A stretch of 60,230 bases of DNA from Rhodocyclales bacterium (lineage in GTDB: Bacteria > Pseudomonadota > Gammaproteobacteria > Burkholderiales > Rhodocyclaceae), in the NCBI GenBank assembly GCA_016214145.1, contig JACRPA010000007.1, forward strand, positions 1-60,230. The letters run 5' to 3'. Shown here in pieces: positions 47,393 through 57,100 of this stretch. Each line of letters begins with the position of its first letter. The stretch's first letter is position 1. The notes beneath the pieces were generated by a model, which saw only the letters and a program-made list of their open reading frames with translations, was not told the DNA's origin and did no database searches. The translations under genes were made by a program, and so were the position numbers.

Positions 47393-49612
47393 GTGTCTGC
47401 AGCTCGCTTGGGGGGCGAGGATCTACTTTGGCTTCTGGGCAGCCTGTGCCGGATCGGCCGCGTCCCATTCGACCCCGCCCTTGTTTCACAGGAATTCCCG
47501 CCGCCGCATTCCACCGTCACCCTGCATGAAGCCGCCCGCGCCCTGGGCTTCAAGACCGGCGAACGCCGCGTCACCGCCGCCGACCTGCCCGGACTGACTT
47601 TTCCCTGCATCGCCTTCCTGCGTGCGGCGCCCGCCGCGCAGCCTGTGCCCGCAACGCCGACACAGCTTCATGTCGTGCGCGAAGGCGAGGACGCCGCAGA
47701 ATTAACCGACACTACCCCTGCCGAAGAGCCGCCGCTTCGCCCGGCCCTGTTCATCCGCGCCGACGAACGCCAACTGCTCTTCTTCCGCGCCGGTTCCCAG
47801 CAACCCGAGACCCTGCCGCTTGCGGAGTTCGATCTCTACTTCGAGCCTGCCCTCATCTTGACAGCACCCCTCTCCCCCGCGGGGAGAGGGGCAGGGGGAG
47901 AGGGGGAAGAGAATGTCACAGCCAAATTCGGCTTCCGCTGGTTCCTTCCCGAACTCCTCAGGCACAAGCGCATCTGGCGCGACGTGCTGCTCGCCTCGCT
48001 CTCCATCCAGACGGTCGGCCTCGCCACGCCGGTGTTCACGCAAGTCATCATCGACAAGGTGGTGGTGCACCAGACGCAGTCCACCCTCGTCGTCATCGCC
48101 GTGGCGCTGGCGATGTTCATGCTGTTCACCAGCGCCATGAGCTGGCTGCGGCAATACCTGGTGCTGCACACCGGCAACCGCATCGACGCCGTGCTCGGCA
48201 GCCAGGTCTTCCGCCACCTGCTGCGCCTGCCGCTGCCCTTCTTCGAGAACCGCACCACCGGCGTGCTGGTGGCGCGCCTGCACGGCGTCGAGACCATTCG
48301 CGAGTTCGTCTCGGGGGCGGCGGTGAGCCTGATCCTCGATTTCCCCTTCCTGCTGATCTTCCTGGCGGTGATGTTCTGGTACTCCTGGCAGCTCTCGCTC
48401 ATCGCCGTGGCGCTGCTCGGCGCCATCGGCCTGATCAGCCTCGCCGTCGCGCCGGTGTTCCGCGACAAGCTCAACCGCCAGTTCCTCCTCGGCGCGCGCA
48501 ACCAGAGTTTCCTCACCGAATACGTCTCCGGCATCGCCACCGTGAAATCGCTGCAGATGGAGCCGCACCTGGAGCAGAAATACGGCGGCTACCTCGCCGA
48601 CTACCTCGCCGCCGGCTTCTCCACGCGGCAGGTCTCCAATACCTACAACGTGCTGGCCAACGGCCTGGAGCAGGCCATGACGCTGTCCATCCTCGTCGTC
48701 GGCGCCTTGCTGGTCATGCAGAACGACGGCTTCACCGTCGGCATGCTCGTCGCCTTCCAGATGTTCGCCTCCCGCATGAGCCAGCCCATGCTGCGCATCG
48801 TCGGCCTGTGGCAGGAATTCCAGCAGGCCAATATCGCGGTGAAGCGCCTCGGCGACCTGATGGACGCCCCGGCCGAGCCGCACGCCCTCGTCCCCCACCG
48901 CGAGGCCGGCGGCGCCGGCCGCATCGACCTGAAGCAGGTGAGCTTCCGCTATTCCAGCCACCACCCCTTCCTCTACCGCAATCTCAACCTGACGCTGAAG
49001 CCCGGCCACCTCAGCGTGCTGATGGGCCCCTCCGGCTGCGGCAAGAGCACCCTGGCCAAGCTGCTGCAGGGCTTCTACCTGCCCACGGACGGGCAGATCC
49101 TGCTCGACGGGCGCGACATCCGCCACCTCGCCGCCAACGAACTGCGCCAGACCTACGGCGTGGTGCCGCAGGAGACCGTGCTCTTCGCCGGCACGGTCTA
49201 CGACAACCTCGTCATGGCCCACCCGCAGGCCGGTTTCGACGACGTCATCAAGGCCTGCAAGCTGGCCGAGATCCACGGCACCATCGAACAGTTGCCGCAG
49301 GGCTACCGGACCGAAATCGGCGAGCACGGCGTCGGCCTCTCCGGCGGCCAGCGCCAGCGCCTGGCCATCGCGCGGGCGCTGCTCAAGCGCCCGAAGATCC
49401 TCATCTTCGACGAGGCCGTGTCCAGCCTCGACCAGCCCACCGCCGAACACTTCGCCCAGACCATCAACCGCCTCAAGGGGCAGGCGACGATGCTCTTCAT
49501 CACCCACCAGATTCCGAAGGGGCTGCAGGTGGATGAGGTGTTCAGTTTTGGGGGGAAGGCGGCGGGGGCGCAGGCCGCACCGGCACCGGACAGGGAGATG
49601 GAGAAAGAGTGA
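47393..49612 (+). CDS. Type I secretion system ABC transporter (HlyB/LapB type)
   Basis: Inner-membrane ATPase/permease that exports RTX proteins, 739 residues. The N-terminal peptidase-like domain (about 8-150) lacks a proper catalytic Cys-His pair, as in HlyB. The membrane domain follows, from FGFRWFLPELLRHKRIWRDVL. The ATPase has GPSGCGKST, LSGGQRQRLAIARALL, ILIFDEAVSSLD and the switch histidine in ITHQIP. A palindromic repeat is translated in frame at residues about 157-172 (TAPLSPAGRGAGGEGEE), in the linker before the first membrane helix. The start is GTG at 47393 with GGGGAGGGG upstream. No HlyD-type adaptor is present in the window. The RTX proteins encoded from 54.2 kb are the likely cargo. 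Confidence 0.93.
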   Translation: MSAARLGGEDLLWLLGSLCRIGRVPFDPALVSQEFPPPHSTVTLHEAARALGFKTGERRVTAADLPGLTFPCIAFLRAAPAAQPVPATPTQLHVVREGEDAAELTDTTPAEEPPLRPALFIRADERQLLFFRAGSQQPETLPLAEFDLYFEPALILTAPLSPAGRGAGGEGEENVTAKFGFRWFLPELLRHKRIWRDVLLASLSIQTVGLATPVFTQVIIDKVVVHQTQSTLVVIAVALAMFMLFTSAMSWLRQYLVLHTGNRIDAVLGSQVFRHLLRLPLPFFENRTTGVLVARLHGVETIREFVSGAAVSLILDFPFLLIFLAVMFWYSWQLSLIAVALLGAIGLISLAVAPVFRDKLNRQFLLGARNQSFLTEYVSGIATVKSLQMEPHLEQKYGGYLADYLAAGFSTRQVSNTYNVLANGLEQAMTLSILVVGALLVMQNDGFTVGMLVAFQMFASRMSQPMLRIVGLWQEFQQANIAVKRLGDLMDAPAEPHALVPHREAGGAGRIDLKQVSFRYSSHHPFLYRNLNLTLKPGHLSVLMGPSGCGKSTLAKLLQGFYLPTDGQILLDGRDIRHLAANELRQTYGVVPQETVLFAGTVYDNLVMAHPQAGFDDVIKACKLAEIHGTIEQLPQGYRTEIGEHGVGLSGGQRQRLAIARALLKRPKILIFDEAVSSLDQPTAEHFAQTINRLKGQATMLFITHQIPKGLQVDEVFSFGGKAAGAQAAPAPDREMEKE
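47867..47908. repeat. GC-rich palindromic repeat inside the secretion ATPase gene
   Basis: CCCCTCTCCCC (47867) and GGGGAGAGGGG (47881) form a perfect 11-base hairpin, followed by CAGGGGGAGAGGGGG. It is a copy of the repeat at 40438 and is read in frame without a stop. Confidence 0.85.
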
Positions 49613-49632
49613 TGTTCAGGGGCAACGCACCG

Positions 49633-50008
<376 letters not shown>

Positions 50009-50097
50009 TCAGGTTAAGGCTTAGTTCCATCGTGATAACTACTGAGGGGATTGAAAGTAGTGTCGTCCCCACATCTTGGATCTCTTAAGGGGTAACT

Positions 50098-52977
50098 ATG
50101 AAAAAGTACCAAAAAAATGCTCTATGGCTGGTGGCGATAGCTTTCATTTTGGCTGGAGGAAGCTATGGCGCATGGTATGCCTGGGACAATGGGAAAATCG
50201 GCGACAACCCGCGCGCGCCCACGCCGCAGGCCATGGAGAAGGCCGTGCGCTTCCAGGCGGCCTATCAGATCATGACGGGCGGCGCGAGGCAGCAGCCCTG
50301 CCTGGGCCTTGATTCGGGATCGGACACGAACGATGTGAACGGCATTACCGGGATCAGCCCGAGCGGATTCCCCGGGCAGCATGCCATCACTCTCCTGCTG
50401 CAAACCAATGTCCGCAACCAGCAAGTCAGGGATGCCCGAATCGCCCAGCTGGACTATTTCGCCAGGCAAGGGCTGTTTACTGCTTCCGACACGACCATCA
50501 CCACCGATGACGGGGTGAGCCGGCCGGCGCGGACGTACCGGATTACTTGGAAAGGCTACACGCACGCGCAAACCAATTACGGGAGCCAGCTGTGTTTCGA
50601 TTACGGCAGGCGCGAATACGCCAGTATCGAGAGCATCGAAAAGACGCTCGAGAAGATCATGGATCTCGATGTCTATGAGGTGAGCTACAAGACGGCCGTC
50701 CGGGACATTCCCGCATGGGCCATCACCGATGAAGCGAAGAAGCTTTTTCCGAAGCTCTCCGACTTTATCAGGGAGGGCTCGGGCAAGGCAAAGATCCTGC
50801 GGGCAAAGGAGGGATGGCAAGCGGCCTATGAGGTCGAGGCTGAAATCGGCATGGCTGCGAAGGGGGCGGAAGGGGCCCAATATCTCAGCCAGCATCTCAA
50901 GCGACTTAAGGCCCAACTCGATGGCTCTCCCTCCATTACGCTTGAAGAGGCAAAAAGCCTGGTGGCCAAGCACCTTGCCGATCCGGATCGGGCCGGACGC
51001 ATTGGCGTTCCTTGCCTGTCCCTGAATCTTCAGCGCGGCGGTGATGATAAGCCCGATCCTGCAGCTGCGCGCGATGCGACCGATTTCGTAGTCACCTACT
51101 TCGACAAAGGGGACCGCAAGCCCTACGAGTACCAGCAAATGGCGAGGAACCTGAACATTCTTGCCGCGCTGGAGCATGCCGGTCTGGCCGAAATGGAGAT
51201 CATCCGCCCTGCGCCCCCGCCGCTGGTCGTCAAGCCCCAGGCTTCGCGCCGCGCGGCACCCACGCCGCCCGAGCCGCTGAAGCCGTCGGGTATCCGTTAC
51301 AAGGTTGGCAGGGAGGCAGCGTCAGCGCTGGGCATCACCGGCTATGGCGGGGGCTGCGTCCCGGCTGGCCGGATCAAGGCTGAAGTCCTTGCCGTAAAGC
51401 CGTTGAGCAACGGCTACGGTGAGGCTCAGGCCCAAATCTATGTCCGCGCAAGTGTCGAGCAGTCCCCAGAGTGGGCATTGAAGATCGCCGAACAACTGCC
51501 GGCGCTGAAGGCAATCCTCGATGAAGGCCTGCCGATGGGCGGGCAAATACTGAAAACCCCTTCAGGTCCCGACGAAGGAAAATGGCAACTGAACGGATTG
51601 ACTCCGCATTATCCCCAGATGGCCTTCCAAACGATTCCGCCGCACTTGAAACCGATCATGCCGCAAACCCTGGCAGCCATGCCGGTGAAGGCGGTCAAGG
51701 CCCCCGGGTTGGTGTTTGAGCCGCGCACCATGCCGGCGCCGGCCATGAGGGCCCCCGGCCTGGTGCCCATGCCATCCGGCCCCATGCCCGCACCTGCCGC
51801 ACCTGCCGCGCCGCCCGCTCCATCCGCGGATTTTTCTCCCGCGCCAGCGATGGTCAAGGTTGCAACTCCCGCACCGGAGCCGAAGAAGCCGGCTTCGGGC
51901 CCAATTTTCCCGGCCGACGGATCCCCGGTGCACGTGATCTCGATCTATCAGGCGCCCCTGCCTGGCGGACGCGAGCGCGAGCCCTACGAGCAGGCAGCGG
52001 GTATAGCCAACGTCAGCATTTCCGAGAACCACGCGACCCTGCTTCTGCTCGGGCACGATTCGGTCGAGTGGCGCATCAATGTTCCGAGCGGAGTAAAACT
52101 GAAGCGGGTGGTGGCGGCCGGTTATCACGACCAGCGTGTCGTGCTGTCCGGCGGCGGGAAGCCCCAGGTTAGTGCCACGCGACACGAGCTGATCGACCGG
52201 CAAACCGACGGGGCGCTGAGCAAGGCATCGGGCAGTTATAGCGTGCCATACAAGAGCGATCCGAATTCACTGCTCCGGATGGCGGAAATCGCGCAATTCT
52301 TGACAGGGAGTCAGCCTGCCAGTTTTCAGGGGACTTACGAGGCACCCAAGACCGGTTTTGCAATAGAGGCCAAAACGCCGAAATTCGCCTTGGCAGCCCC
52401 ACGGGCGCCGGGTGCTGTCGCAACCACGATTATCCTGCGCGCCATGTTCAAGGAAATGATCAATGGCTATGCCGTGTCGCGCGGACGGGCGGGGGCTTTC
52501 AATGCAGCCTGGTCGGAGCAGACTTTTTCCGCCGGCAAGGGCTACTTTGAGGGGAAGGCGCGCGTGGTTGGGTCGTTCTCGATGCACGGTTATGCAAACA
52601 TCGGCATGTGCCCGGCGGGAGAGCACGAAGTGAACACGCATTTCGACAAAACGGTTTTGGCGGTGGAGAGTGGCGAACAGAGTCTCTACAAGGATGGGGA
52701 CCTGTTTGGTGTCGCCGCGGATTTCGATAACCAGATTGCGTATTTCCGCGTTAACGGCAAGTGGTTGAACGGCGCGCCCGGCAGCGGCTCCGGGAAGCGG
52801 CTGCAGAAGGGCGTGGAATACCGCGCTTGCGTCATTACCTCGGGCTCGACGATGGGTGGTTCAAATGACGGGAAGCAATCCAATACGGGATGGGAAGTGA
52901 ATTTCGGCGACAAGCCCTTTGCGCACCCGCTGCCGCCCGGTTATCGCCCCCTCCAGGGCGGACCAACTCAAACCTGA
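50098..52977 (+). CDS. Membrane-anchored protein with C-terminal SPRY-like domain
   Basis: A 959-residue protein that I cannot name. Residues 1-30 form an uncleaved signal anchor (WLVAIAFILAGGSYGAWYAW), so the rest is periplasmic. The N-terminal half (40-370) is helical with Cys residues. A Pro/Ala/Met-rich linker lies near 520-600. Residues 608-690 form a beta-type segment (PVHVISIYQAPLPGG and VEWRINVPSGVKLKRVVAAG). Residues about 803-955 resemble a SPRY domain: GYFEGKARVVGS, then DGDLFGVAADFDNQIAYFRV and NGKWLNGAP, then WEVNFGDKPFAHPLPPGYRP. SPRY domains are protein-binding modules and uncommon in bacteria. The start has AAGGGG upstream. It precedes the coupled RTX gene run. Confidence 0.75.
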   Translation: MKKYQKNALWLVAIAFILAGGSYGAWYAWDNGKIGDNPRAPTPQAMEKAVRFQAAYQIMTGGARQQPCLGLDSGSDTNDVNGITGISPSGFPGQHAITLLLQTNVRNQQVRDARIAQLDYFARQGLFTASDTTITTDDGVSRPARTYRITWKGYTHAQTNYGSQLCFDYGRREYASIESIEKTLEKIMDLDVYEVSYKTAVRDIPAWAITDEAKKLFPKLSDFIREGSGKAKILRAKEGWQAAYEVEAEIGMAAKGAEGAQYLSQHLKRLKAQLDGSPSITLEEAKSLVAKHLADPDRAGRIGVPCLSLNLQRGGDDKPDPAAARDATDFVVTYFDKGDRKPYEYQQMARNLNILAALEHAGLAEMEIIRPAPPPLVVKPQASRRAAPTPPEPLKPSGIRYKVGREAASALGITGYGGGCVPAGRIKAEVLAVKPLSNGYGEAQAQIYVRASVEQSPEWALKIAEQLPALKAILDEGLPMGGQILKTPSGPDEGKWQLNGLTPHYPQMAFQTIPPHLKPIMPQTLAAMPVKAVKAPGLVFEPRTMPAPAMRAPGLVPMPSGPMPAPAAPAAPPAPSADFSPAPAMVKVATPAPEPKKPASGPIFPADGSPVHVISIYQAPLPGGREREPYEQAAGIANVSISENHATLLLLGHDSVEWRINVPSGVKLKRVVAAGYHDQRVVLSGGGKPQVSATRHELIDRQTDGALSKASGSYSVPYKSDPNSLLRMAEIAQFLTGSQPASFQGTYEAPKTGFAIEAKTPKFALAAPRAPGAVATTIILRAMFKEMINGYAVSRGRAGAFNAAWSEQTFSAGKGYFEGKARVVGSFSMHGYANIGMCPAGEHEVNTHFDKTVLAVESGEQSLYKDGDLFGVAADFDNQIAYFRVNGKWLNGAPGSGSGKRLQKGVEYRACVITSGSTMGGSNDGKQSNTGWEVNFGDKPFAHPLPPGYRPLQGGPTQT

Positions 52978-53133
52978 TCTTCCGGGATCAGCCGCTGGGC
53001 AACGACCGGTTCCGCGAGCAGGTGAAGCCGCGCCGGGAAGGAAGATGGCGCTGCGACGAGGAGACAGACCAGAAGGCGCGCCAGCGAATGCGCCGCTGCC
53101 GGGACAGATGGGATTGGAACTGTAGGAGGGGCT

Positions 53134-53349
53134 ATGAAGCGCGAGGAAAAGAAATTGACTCCGGTACTTTTGATATTCGACCGGGACAGGCCGTTCGAGC
53201 AGCCGCCCATCGGCGCAATGCAGTTTGCGGATGGCAGCGTGATGATCGAAGGACACAAAAGTCAGCCCCCATACGACGGCGAAGGCGGCGGGTGGGAGGG
53301 CGGGACCCATATGGCAGCTAACAATTACAACTGGAGGTGTGCGACATGA
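53134..53349 (+). CDS. Small unknown protein at the head of the RTX gene run
   Basis: A 71-residue protein with a good ribosome-binding site (GTAGGAGGGGCT) and a 4-nt overlap (ATGA) with the following lipoprotein gene, which supports it as real. It has no signal peptide or membrane helix. It contains VLLIFDRDRPFEQPPIGAMQ and a Gly-rich turn, GEGGGWEGG. I know no family for it. The 156 bases between it and the SPRY protein gene show no convincing gene. Confidence 0.6.
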   Translation: MKREEKKLTPVLLIFDRDRPFEQPPIGAMQFADGSVMIEGHKSQPPYDGEGGGWEGGTHMAANNYNWRCAT

Positions 53350-54197
53350 AGACGTTGCGATTGGAATCAGGAGTCCTTGTTGCATTGCTGTTTCTCGGTG
53401 CCTGCGGCGGCACACCTTCGGTATCCCCGGAAGCGCGGGAGGCTGCGCAGGCGCATGTCGCCCGAGGCAAGGCCCTCTTCGAGGAAAAATGCCGCACGGT
53501 GGCCGGAGAGAAGATCTACCGCAAGCTGGAAAACATCGAGGGAATCGTGCTGCTGAAGGTAAGGCCGGAACGGGGCGACCGGGAATTGGCCGACAGGATG
53601 TGGCCGGGGGCGGCTTTTGCGCGGGAATCAACGGGAGACTGGTATATCACTTCTTTCCTCGGTTACGAGCACTCTTCCTCTCAGAAGGGCGAGCCCGTGA
53701 CCGCTCATCGTCGTGGCTACATTACGTCCGAGTACCGTCCGGACAATCCTTCCAACCTGCTGGGCTACCGCTACGTCGACGTCATCGACGAGAAAGACGG
53801 CAAGCGGTATCGGATCACGGGCAGCTTCAAAGAAGTAACTCGCGTATTGAGCAAACGCATTGGTGAAGATCCGAAGCCCACCAAGATAGTTGATTATGTG
53901 CTTGACAAGATACCCACCCCCGACCCCTCCCCGCACTACGGCGTCACCTTCGAGGATCACGTCATTCCCGAGGAGCGCATGCTCGGTCTTGCCAGCAGCA
54001 CGGTGAAGGTGCTCGATCTGCAGACGGGCGAAGTGCTGGGCGAGATGACCCGCTATGCCTGGAGTCCGTCGGGGCCGAGCAGGTCGAATCCCGTGCCGTG
54101 GCTGACGGCGTACCGCTGTCCCGACCATGCGGTTGGGACAGGCGAAGCCTCTCGTAAATTCGTTGACCAGATATTGATTCCCGCCAAGGAGAAGTGA
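53346..54197 (+). CDS. Lipoprotein preceding the RTX lipase (candidate immunity protein)
   Basis: A 283-residue protein with a lipoprotein signal peptide (VLVALLFLGACGG, lipidated Cys in the lipobox LGAC). The residues after Cys are Gly-Gly, which suits transfer to the outer membrane. The mature part is mixed alpha/beta with GLASSTVKVLDLQTGEVLGE and two further Cys. I know no named family. Its stop lies 2 nt before the lipase ATG. Lipases delivered to rivals, such as type VI Tle effectors, are often encoded next to lipoprotein inhibitors (Tli), so an immunity role is a reasonable inference. A foldase/chaperone role like Lif is the alternative. Start at 53346 with CTGGAGGTG upstream. Confidence 0.78.
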   Translation: MKTLRLESGVLVALLFLGACGGTPSVSPEAREAAQAHVARGKALFEEKCRTVAGEKIYRKLENIEGIVLLKVRPERGDRELADRMWPGAAFARESTGDWYITSFLGYEHSSSQKGEPVTAHRRGYITSEYRPDNPSNLLGYRYVDVIDEKDGKRYRITGSFKEVTRVLSKRIGEDPKPTKIVDYVLDKIPTPDPSPHYGVTFEDHVIPEERMLGLASSTVKVLDLQTGEVLGEMTRYAWSPSGPSRSNPVPWLTAYRCPDHAVGTGEASRKFVDQILIPAKEK

Positions 54198-54199
54198 TC

Positions 54200-57100
54200 A
54201 TGCCCACACCGACCATTGCCGAATATTTTGATTACGCCAGGTTGCAGATGGCAGCTGAGGCACTGTACAACTTCAGCGCGACTTTACCCGATGCGAATCT
54301 CATCCCAGGTGACCCCTATCGAGGCCTGATAAACCCATTGTGGCTTACCGACGGCAACCTCCACGCCAGCCGTTTCACTGCCACGGAGGCCGCCAGCTTT
54401 GCTGTTCAGTGGGAAGTGGTGGAGCACATTTCCAACACCCGGACGGGATTCTCCGGGACGCTGTTCAGGAACAGGGCCAACCCGCAGGAACTCGTCCTCA
54501 GCCTCCGCTCCACCGAATTCATCGACGATGCCGCCCGCGACAACAAGGCCACCAACGAGCTGGAAGTTGCGAAATATGGTTGGGCCTTCGGCCAGATCAG
54601 CGACATGGAAGCCTGGTATGCAGATTTGCGGCAGCGTGGCCTGATTCCCGAAGGCGCCCACTACTCGGTCACCGGCTACAGCCTGGGCGGGCACCTCGCT
54701 ACGGCTTTCAACCTGCTGCGCCGGGAAGACGGAACCCAGTCCCTGGTTGACCGAGTTGTCACCTTCAACGGCGCCGGTGTGGGCGAGATTGCCCAGGGCA
54801 CCCTGGGCAGTGTTCTGGCGAATTTCAACAACCTGCGTTCGCACCCGGAGCAAATCGAAGCCGAGATAGACGACGCCAATCTACGCGACACCTACCGCAC
54901 CATTCGAGCCAACCTGGCTAGCGGCACATGGGACATCGCTCGCGCCAAGGCGGAGCTCAACAGCTTCGCCATGCCCACGCCGGAAGATACGCGCTACCAG
55001 ATGTTGGTGGCCGAGAGGCTGCGCATCTGGACGGCCCTCGATCGCATCGAGAGCATCGTGGGCGTTGCGCAATCCGTGCCTTCATTCACCTCCGGATCGT
55101 CAGACACGGTCGTACCCGCGCATCCGGCAACGGTGCCACTTGGCAATATCGAGCAGACGCGGCTCGATTACCAGATGGCCGTGCTGCTGGCTTCCCAAAG
55201 GACCCGCGCCGTCGGCCTGATCGACGGCGCCATCCAAACTTACTTCGGCCGACAATTCGGCAGCCCCCGTCTGGAGAACCAGTTCGACCTCATGGGCGCG
55301 ACCCAGCCCTCTGCCGTCGCCAATTCCCAGCTCCACTACGGCGCAGACGAGAGGGTCTTCATTGAAGACCAGCCGTTGGTACGCGGAGACTACATCTCCC
55401 AGGTGCTTGCCCAGACGCTTACCTCCTGGGATCTCCGTCTGCTGGCAAATAATTACACCCAGAACGATTTCGGCGACACGCACAGCCTGGCGCTGATCGT
55501 CGACACCCTGAGCGTCGAAAACATCCTGTCCCGCCTTGCTCCCGGCACCTCGCAGGCGACCTTCAATGACATCCTCTTTAAAGCATCCTATCTCCAGGCG
55601 GCAAAAGACAGCGGCCAGGGCAAGGCCGAAGGCGATGTGCTGGAGAACGTGGTCAATGCGCTGGCCGATTTGATTCTCGGTCCCGGCAGGCATGCAGTGC
55701 TCAACGGCAGCCCGAATGGCAATACCTGGGCGAGTATCGACAATCCGCCTGCGTACACAGGACGCACCGCCTTTTATGCCTTGCTCGACCAGATCACCGC
55801 GGGCAGCGCCTTCGCGGCGCTCAGCGGCAGGCTGAGCCTTGCGGCTTCCGCAGAAGATTTGCGCAGCAGGGCGAGGACGGACTTCGGCGCCTACGCCGCC
55901 TTGTACAGCCTGAGTCCGTTCGTCGTTTCCATCGGTGCTGGTTCTACCGACTTGGCAAGCGTATTGGCTAATGCCTGGAGCGATGCATACGCAGACTGGA
56001 ATGCAGACAAGGCAGACATTGCGCAGGGAAAGAAACCGGAAACGCTGCGTATCGCCGAGATGTGGATGTCAGACCGGGCGAGCTTCCTGGAACGCAAACA
56101 GTGGTTCAACCTGACGAACACGAATCCGGTCAATCCTGCATACGAATACAACTCGACGAACAATCGGTTCCAGAACGATGACGTCTATTTCGAGGATGCC
56201 GCGAGCGGCTACCGCATTGCGCAAGGTCGGATATCGGATGCTACGCGGCACTACTACTTCGGCGACAGTAGAGACAATGCTTTTACTGGCAGGGGTGTCG
56301 AAGATCATCTTTATGGTGGTGGTGCAGACATGCTCAGGGGGGCAGGCGGAGACGATTACCTGGAAGGCGGTGCCGGCATTGATATTCTGGAAGGTGGAGC
56401 GGACAACGACACCTTGTATGGCGGGCGCGGCGACGACATCCTGAACGGCGGCGCCGGCGAGGACACCTACGTCATCAACACGGGAGACGGCCACGATCAC
56501 ATCCAAGGCGAAGACGACGGCCGCAACTTCATCCGCTACAACGGCGAGTTAATTGCCGGCACCTTCGTCCAGAGCACGCCCGGCGGCGCCTACCGGTTCA
56601 TCGGCAACCGTGCGAACGGCCAGCCCTGGGAAATGCAATTCCACTCCCCCGGCGTCCTCACCCTCGACGACAACACCTCGATCACCTTCGACAACTACAC
56701 CAGCGCGGACGCCTTCGAGGAGGCCGAGTTCGGCATCCAGCTCGTCGACGCCGCCCTGCCCGTCGACTACACCCGCGTCATCCAGGGCGACCGCGAGTGG
56801 CAGAACTTCTACGGCGATGCGGTGCTGGAGGACGGCGGAACCATCTCCCATGGCGATGCGCAGGGGCGGGACATCATCACCGTCAACCACCCCGTCGTGC
56901 CCACCGGCTGGCTCGACGCCCAGGCAATCGATAGCACCTATGTCGTCGAAGAGGAAAGCGATACCTTCGTGCGCATCCGCCTGACCCGCGTCACCTTTCA
57001 ATACCACCTCGTCGACGATCTGGGCAACTTCATCACCACGGATGAAATCGTCGCCGCCCCCGACGAGCTCGACGGCAGCGAAGGCAACGACCGCATCCTC

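Noticed and set aside
52890..53321. Open frame bridging the SPRY protein gene and the lipoprotein gene
   Set aside because: Arg-rich, no ribosome-binding site, overlaps the end of the SPRY gene and the better supported 71-residue gene at 53134.
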